Made by a program: the position numbers and the translations under genes. 64,000 bases of DNA from Sphingobacterium lumbrici (GTDB lineage Bacteria; Bacteroidota; Bacteroidia; Sphingobacteriales; Sphingobacteriaceae), in assembly GCF_006476045.1 (NCBI RefSeq), contig NZ_SRZY01000028.1, positions 186,001 through 250,000 on the forward strand. Direction: 5' to 3'. Shown piece after piece: positions 59,530 to 64,000 of the stretch (the stretch's first letter is position 1; every line of letters starts with the position of its first letter). The notes below the pieces were generated by a model that did no database searches, was not told the origin of the DNA, and saw nothing but the letters and a program-made list of their open reading frames with translations.

Positions 59530-60138
59530 ATGGTACCTTTAGAATTATTGTTAGACAAGGGGGCAGCTTACCGTAAAGTAGCTGCGGGCGATGTTATTTT
59601 CAATGAAGGAGCCGTTGCAACTTATTATTACCAACTAACGGAAGGCCGGGTGCGATGGTGTACCATTAACGCTGATGGGCGGGAAATACTCCATAAAGTG
59701 ATCGATCCGGGAGAGAGTTTTGGTGAGTTTCCGTTATTTGATGACAAACCGTATGCAGCGAGCGCTGTTGCAGATACGCCCTGTACGATGCTGCGGTTAT
59801 GTAAGTCGACTTTTCATGAGCTTTTAAAGGAATTCCCGGAGATTCATTTTGCATTTACCCAATCTTTGGTAAGTGATCTTCGGTTTAAGTTTATGCTTAC
59901 GAGTATTTTATCGAGCAATAGTCCGGAGAATGTTGTCTCTAGCTTAATCCACTATTTCAATGATCGTGGCAAATTGATCTGCCAGGAATGTAATCGTTTG
60001 CTCTTGACCCGTCAGCAGCTGGCAAATATGACCGGACTACGTGTAGAAACGGTTATACGTGCTATTAAACAAATGGAAAGGGAGGATAGACTCAGTATTG
60101 TGAAAGGTAAGGTCTTTATTCCGGCCGATGGGATTTGA
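59530..60138 (+). CDS. Crp/Fnr family regulator of the nos region
   Basis: The 202-aa protein has an effector domain (RKVAAGDVIFNEGAVATYYY, REILHKVIDPGESFGEFPLF) and a winged HTH (RQQLANMTGLRVETVIRAIK). It has no N-terminal iron-sulfur Cys cluster, so it is not a classical Fnr; it has CQEC at residues 152-155, before the HTH. It is divergent from the nos operon and is its likely NO- or anaerobiosis-linked regulator. Confidence 0.88.
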   Translation: MVPLELLLDKGAAYRKVAAGDVIFNEGAVATYYYQLTEGRVRWCTINADGREILHKVIDPGESFGEFPLFDDKPYAASAVADTPCTMLRLCKSTFHELLKEFPEIHFAFTQSLVSDLRFKFMLTSILSSNSPENVVSSLIHYFNDRGKLICQECNRLLLTRQQLANMTGLRVETVIRAIKQMEREDRLSIVKGKVFIPADGI

Positions 60139-60201
60139 TCGGTTATAAAATATATGTTTCCAGTCATCAAATGAAATCCGGATGAATTGTAATTTGTGAA
60201 T

Positions 60202-61425
60202 ATGATTGCTTTATTAAATAGAATGACGATAGGACGATGGGCATGGTTAGGCCTGTTTAATCTGTTGTGTGTTGCTTTTCTGGGCTTGTTGATGCGATTG
60301 AAATTCGTGATGCCGTTACCGTGGATGGATCAAAAGAATTTCATGCATGCACATTCACACTTCGCATTTTCGGGATGGGTATCTCATGTACTGATGGTGC
60401 TGATGTTAATGTGTATATACGGTAAGGTAAGTAAAGAGGTATTGCCATTAAAATATCAGCGTATTGTGTTGGCTAATGTACTGCTGGCGTTTGCGATGTT
60501 GATCAGTTTTTCACTCCAAGGCTATGGTATGTCTTCGATTGTTTTTTCAACGTTGTCGTTGCTGGTATCTTATGTTTTTGCTTTTTACTGTTGGCGTGAC
60601 CTGAATGAGGCGAAGCTTGATCGCATAACGGTGTGCTGGTTTCGTGCGGCACTGTTTTTTTTAGTACTTTCATCGTTAGGTACATTTTTCCTGGCGTACC
60701 TACGGGCTACTCATATCATTGATGCCCGAAAGCAACTGGCTTCGGTATATTTTTATCTACACTTCCAATATAATGGATGGTTCTTTTTTGCTTGCATGGG
60801 ACTATTTAGTTATTGGTTGCACCTGAAGGAGATTATGCTGCGACAGGCTAAGACCGTTTTCTTCCTGTTTTTCTTTTGCGCGATACCGACGTATTTTTTG
60901 TCAGTACTGTGGTGGAATATCCCATTATGGTTATACCTACTACTAGGGGTGATAGTAGTGGTACAGTTACTGGCATGGTCAGTGTACGTATATGCTCTTG
61001 TAAAGGATGTAAGAAAGGTTGACGATAGAATGTCTGTCGTGAAATGGATGCAAGGAGGAGTGTTGCTTGCTGTCTTCATCAAATTGTTGCTGCAGGCTCT
61101 ATCCGCAATTCCATCGCTCAGCCAATTGGTGTACAGTTTCCGGCCGGTTATAATTGCGTATCTGCATCTAGTTCTGTTGGTCGTAATTACCCTGTTTATC
61201 CTTTCGTATTTCTATCAGATGAATGTATTGCGTATTAGGCAGAGCACTCCATACTGGACTGTTATTTTGGTAGCGGGTATTGTAGGTAATGAACTTTTGC
61301 TGGCGCTGCAAGGGGGCGTGTCGCTGATCGGAGTTTTTATTCAGTATATATCCTTTGGATTAGTGATTGTATCGGCAATAATGGTATGTGGAATAGGGGG
61401 GCTTTTTTGGTCGGTGAGAGCGTAA
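60202..61425 (+). CDS. Membrane protein with haem-copper-like His motif
   Basis: The ATG at 60202 gives 407 aa; GTG at 60196 is an alternative. There are about 12 membrane segments. FMHAHSHFAFSGWVSHVLMV near residue 48 recalls the His-rich helices of cbb3-type or NorB-like subunit I proteins. It follows the Crp/Fnr gene by 63 bp. This family is frequent beside Bacteroidota denitrification genes, but its activity is unknown to me. Confidence 0.65.
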   Translation: MIALLNRMTIGRWAWLGLFNLLCVAFLGLLMRLKFVMPLPWMDQKNFMHAHSHFAFSGWVSHVLMVLMLMCIYGKVSKEVLPLKYQRIVLANVLLAFAMLISFSLQGYGMSSIVFSTLSLLVSYVFAFYCWRDLNEAKLDRITVCWFRAALFFLVLSSLGTFFLAYLRATHIIDARKQLASVYFYLHFQYNGWFFFACMGLFSYWLHLKEIMLRQAKTVFFLFFFCAIPTYFLSVLWWNIPLWLYLLLGVIVVVQLLAWSVYVYALVKDVRKVDDRMSVVKWMQGGVLLAVFIKLLLQALSAIPSLSQLVYSFRPVIIAYLHLVLLVVITLFILSYFYQMNVLRIRQSTPYWTVILVAGIVGNELLLALQGGVSLIGVFIQYISFGLVIVSAIMVCGIGGLFWSVRA

Positions 61426-61472
61426 GGAATGGTATGTTATTATTGACCTAATTGTTATCCTGATTTTTGAGT

Positions 61473-61826
61473 TTATTTCAAACTCGCCAGATAGGAAGCA
61501 AGTTCTGTCATTAAAAGATTAAATTGGCTTTCTATCATAGTGAAGGTGTTTTCCAACTCTTCTATCGGTGCATTCGATCTTGCCAGTGTTTCAAGTTGTT
61601 GAAAATTTATTCGCATTTCGGAAGCACCAATATATTCCATAGTAGGTTTGATATGGTGTGCATATCGGGCTATATTTAGCCTGTTTTTGTCTGATACGGC
61701 TACAGTTAGATTTTCAAAATCGCCTGGTGTCTGAACCAGATAGCGTTCTAGAAATTGTTTGGTCATTTCCACGTTGCCCATCATGGTGGATTGTATGGTA
61801 TCGGGTTTTATGATTAGATAGGTCAT
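61473..61826 (-). CDS. HPt (histidine phosphotransfer) domain protein
   Basis: The 117-aa all-helical protein carries the phosphotransfer His in NIARYAHHIKPTMEYIGASE (about residue 57). It is a stand-alone HPt that would relay phosphate between a hybrid kinase and a response regulator encoded elsewhere. It overlaps folK by 1 bp. Confidence 0.8.
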   Translation of the reverse strand: MTYLIIKPDTIQSTMMGNVEMTKQFLERYLVQTPGDFENLTVAVSDKNRLNIARYAHHIKPTMEYIGASEMRINFQQLETLARSNAPIEELENTFTMIESQFNLLMTELASYLASLK

Positions 61827-62305
61827 TATATTTTGTTAGCTTGTAAGGGGTCACTGCATAAATGTAATAATTCTTCGTTTGTACGTTTCAATATTGGATG
61901 TATTCCTTGAGGAGCTATCTCCGCTAAAGGTACTAACGTGAATCGGCGCAAATGTAAATAAGGGTGGGGGATTTTTAAAAAGGGTTCGTCGAGGATTTCT
62001 GAATTGTGATAGAGTATGTCGATATCAATTATGCGTGCGCCCCATTTTTCTTTTCTGACACGTCCTAAAGTGTCTTCTATTTTTTGACATATAGCAAGCG
62101 TTTCATGCGGATCGAAACGGGTACTTAGACTAATCACTTTGTTTAAAAAATTTGGTTGCTCTTCTACGCCCCACGCTTCTGATTCATATACCGCAGATTC
62201 GGATTGAAGTAGCCCCACGTTTTCAATTAATAGTTGCTGTGCTAATTCGAGTTGTTTTAAAGGGGTTCCCAGATTGGCTCCCAATAGAAGAAATACGGTG
62301 TTCAT
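61826..62305 (-). CDS. folK: 2-amino-4-hydroxy-6-hydroxymethyldihydropteridine pyrophosphokinase
   Basis: The 159-aa protein matches HPPK: LLLGANLGTPLKQLELAQQL at the start, ESAVYESEAWGVEEQPNFLN, and the signature RVRKEKWGARIIDIDILYH (ATP and substrate loop), then PHPYLHLRRFTLVPLAEIAP. It catalyses the pyrophosphoryl transfer step of folate synthesis in the cytoplasm. It is divergent from sppA, as is common in Sphingobacteriaceae. Confidence 0.95.
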   Translation of the reverse strand: MNTVFLLLGANLGTPLKQLELAQQLLIENVGLLQSESAVYESEAWGVEEQPNFLNKVISLSTRFDPHETLAICQKIEDTLGRVRKEKWGARIIDIDILYHNSEILDEPFLKIPHPYLHLRRFTLVPLAEIAPQGIHPILKRTNEELLHLCSDPLQANKI

Positions 62306-62389
62306 AGAATATTATCTGATTATGTATTACTAAATGCTGTAAAAATCAAATATATTTCTTTAATTTATAGGATTAAAATATATTTTAAA

Positions 62390-64000
62390 ATGGATTTTTT
62401 AAAACACATATTTGCCACCATAATTGGTGTGCTGATCACTTTTGTAATTATTTTCTTTGTTGTTCTGGTATTTATTGGTGCATTGGTGCAACAATCGAAC
62501 TCACAATCGGCTGCCGTGGTACCTGATAATTCAGTACTGTACATAAGCCTGAACCACAATATTGTCGAAAAAACGGAATCCAACCCGTTAGGTGATCTCA
62601 ATATTCCGGGATTTGGAGCGACCAAATCAATAGGACTTAATGATATATTGACAAGAATAAAGGCGGCAAAAGAAGATGATAATATCAAAGGGATATATCT
62701 GAATCCCTCTACCGTCAACGTTGGATTTGCGAGTTTAAAGGAAATACGTGATGCGCTGGTAGATTTTAAGGGGGCAAAGAAATTTATTGTAGCCTATAGC
62801 GAGGGGTACTCACAAAAGGCGTATTATCTGGCATCGGTAGCGGATAAGATTTATGTTAATCCACAGGGAGCAATAGATTTCAGAGGGTTGAGTTCGTCGG
62901 TCGTGTTTATGAAAGATGCGCTGGATAAATTGGGGGTAGAAATGCAGGTGGTGAAGGTAGGGACGTATAAATCTGCTGTGGAACCGTTTCTGCTGAACGA
63001 GATGAGCCAGGCGAATCGCGAGCAGGTAACCTCTTACCTGACTAGTACCTATTCCTCATTTTTGAAGGATATAGCGGAAGGAAGACAGATTTCTGTTGAT
63101 TCGCTGCGTCATATCGCTGATGCGTATCTCGTACGTAATGCAGATGATGCCGTGAATTATAAGTTTGCCGATGCAAAGTTGTATAAGGATGAATTGCTGG
63201 ATGAAATTAAAGACCGTTTAAAGATTGATAAAGACAAAGATATTTCGGCCGTATCGCTATTGGCTTATTCGCCTAAAGGAAAGGCAAGCAAATCTAAAAA
63301 TAAAATAGCGGTATTGTACGCGTATGGAAATATTGTTGACGGAGAAGGAACTATAGGTTCAATAGGGGGAGATAAATTATCCCGGGAGTTGCGTAAATTG
63401 AGAAAGGATGATGGTATCCAAGGGATTGTATTGCGGGTGAACTCACCGGGAGGATCTGCACTGGCTTCGGATATGATATGGAGAGAGGTGGATCTGATAC
63501 GGAAAGTAAAACCGGTAATGGTTTCTATGGGAGACTATGCCGCATCGGGCGGGTATTATATAGCAGCTGCAGCAGACTCTATTTTTGCCGAAGAGAATAC
63601 CCTTACCGGTTCTATCGGTGTATTCGGGGTGATTCCTAATTTTAAAGGTTTATTGAATGATAAGCTGGGGATACATGTTGATGAAGTGTCGACCGGTAAA
63701 TTTTCAAATTTAATGTCGGATGTGGATAGGCCAATGTCAGCTGAAGAACGATCTATTGTACAGATGGAAGTTGGACGCGTATATAATACTTTTATGCAAC
63801 GGGTAGCTGATGGGAGAAAGATTTCGATAGAGCGGGTGGACAGCATAGGCCAAGGACGGGTATGGACGGGAAGTCAGGCATTGGAGCTGGGATTGGTGGA
63901 TAAGATTGGTGATGTACAACGAGCGGTACAGGCTGTAGCATATAAAGCTAAATTAACAGATTATACGATTATTGAACTTCCGGAAAGAGAAGATCCGCTA
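62390..64000 (+). CDS. sppA: Signal peptide peptidase SppA, 67K type (3' end cut by window)
   Basis: The ATG at 62390 opens a frame that runs to the window end (537 codons so far). The start has a membrane anchor (IGVLITFVIIFFVVLVFIG). Two SppA domains follow: the general-base Lys lies in VVKVGTYKSAVEPF (about residue 200) and the nucleophile Ser in MGDYAASGGYYIAAAADS (about residue 386). It degrades signal peptides in the inner membrane. The family is about 580-620 aa, so roughly 50-80 residues are missing. Confidence 0.95.
   Translation, partial: MDFLKHIFATIIGVLITFVIIFFVVLVFIGALVQQSNSQSAAVVPDNSVLYISLNHNIVEKTESNPLGDLNIPGFGATKSIGLNDILTRIKAAKEDDNIKGIYLNPSTVNVGFASLKEIRDALVDFKGAKKFIVAYSEGYSQKAYYLASVADKIYVNPQGAIDFRGLSSSVVFMKDALDKLGVEMQVVKVGTYKSAVEPFLLNEMSQANREQVTSYLTSTYSSFLKDIAEGRQISVDSLRHIADAYLVRNADDAVNYKFADAKLYKDELLDEIKDRLKIDKDKDISAVSLLAYSPKGKASKSKNKIAVLYAYGNIVDGEGTIGSIGGDKLSRELRKLRKDDGIQGIVLRVNSPGGSALASDMIWREVDLIRKVKPVMVSMGDYAASGGYYIAAAADSIFAEENTLTGSIGVFGVIPNFKGLLNDKLGIHVDEVSTGKFSNLMSDVDRPMSAEERSIVQMEVGRVYNTFMQRVADGRKISIERVDSIGQGRVWTGSQALELGLVDKIGDVQRAVQAVAYKAKLTDYTIIELPEREDPL

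Noticed and set aside
62365..63919. Minus-strand frames opposite sppA
   Set aside because: They are shadows of the clear sppA frame on the plus strand.

Overview
The window looks like a chromosome segment of a Sphingobacteriaceae bacterium (phylum Bacteroidota; Sphingobacterium/Pedobacter-like). The evidence is a SusC/SusD pair, an ECF-sigma/FecR/TonB-receptor cassette, DUF6520 and DUF2490 families, LytS/LytTR signalling, a clade II (Sec-type) nitrous oxide reductase cluster, and many promoters with the Bacteroidota -7 element TAnnTTTG. No rRNA or tRNA gene was seen.

Layout. 1-4.6 kb: an AraC regulator (cut by the window edge) divergent from an alpha/beta hydrolase / carboxymuconolactone decarboxylase / hydrolase / cupin set, then a GNAT gene. 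4.6-13.1 kb: a decayed accessory island with a truncated AAA ATPase, a zeta-like kinase with an internal deletion plus its small partner, two copies of an unknown gene (one broken), a chimeric SUFU-type immunity gene and its counterpart fragment, a Fic/XRE 'mobile mystery' pair, an orphan polyvalent-type kinase, a truncated DUF1016 nuclease and duplicated TonB-receptor leader sequences. 13.2-20.6 kb: a compact one-strand sulfur operon (Crp/Fnr regulator, TauE exporter, persulfide-dioxygenase/rhodanese, rhodanese, TPMT-like methyltransferase, HMA protein, small membrane proteins, thioredoxin, two YeeE halves, DUF2490) bracketed by unusual matching hairpins. 20.9-23 kb: a Tat-signal protein, and a small HTH regulator facing a structured leader.

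23-46 kb: a TlpA-like redoxin + SusC + SusD operon; DUF6520 + MauE-like proteins; an AraC regulator divergent from a 50-aa peptide gene, followed by an LpxL-like acyltransferase and a LytS/LytTR pair; a small phage-like group (Fn3, DUF5675, two small proteins); a NEW3/ABC exporter operon; and an ECF sigma - FecR - STN-TonB receptor - beta-propeller lipoprotein operon.

46-64 kb: anaerobic metabolism. nrdG and nrdD flank and overlap a 59-aa ORF carrying the RVMGY glycyl-radical motif, so the class III ribonucleotide reductase appears split. Next come a DUF59 protein, a haem-copper-oxidase-like membrane protein, a DUF2249 protein, Ric/ScdA, and nosY-F-D-L-(membrane)-Z with a cytochrome c, divergent from a Crp/Fnr regulator and a membrane protein. 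The window ends with an HPt protein, folK and a partial sppA. The main new leads are the hairpin-bounded gene blocks, the split NrdD, and the peptide/acyltransferase/LytTR cluster.
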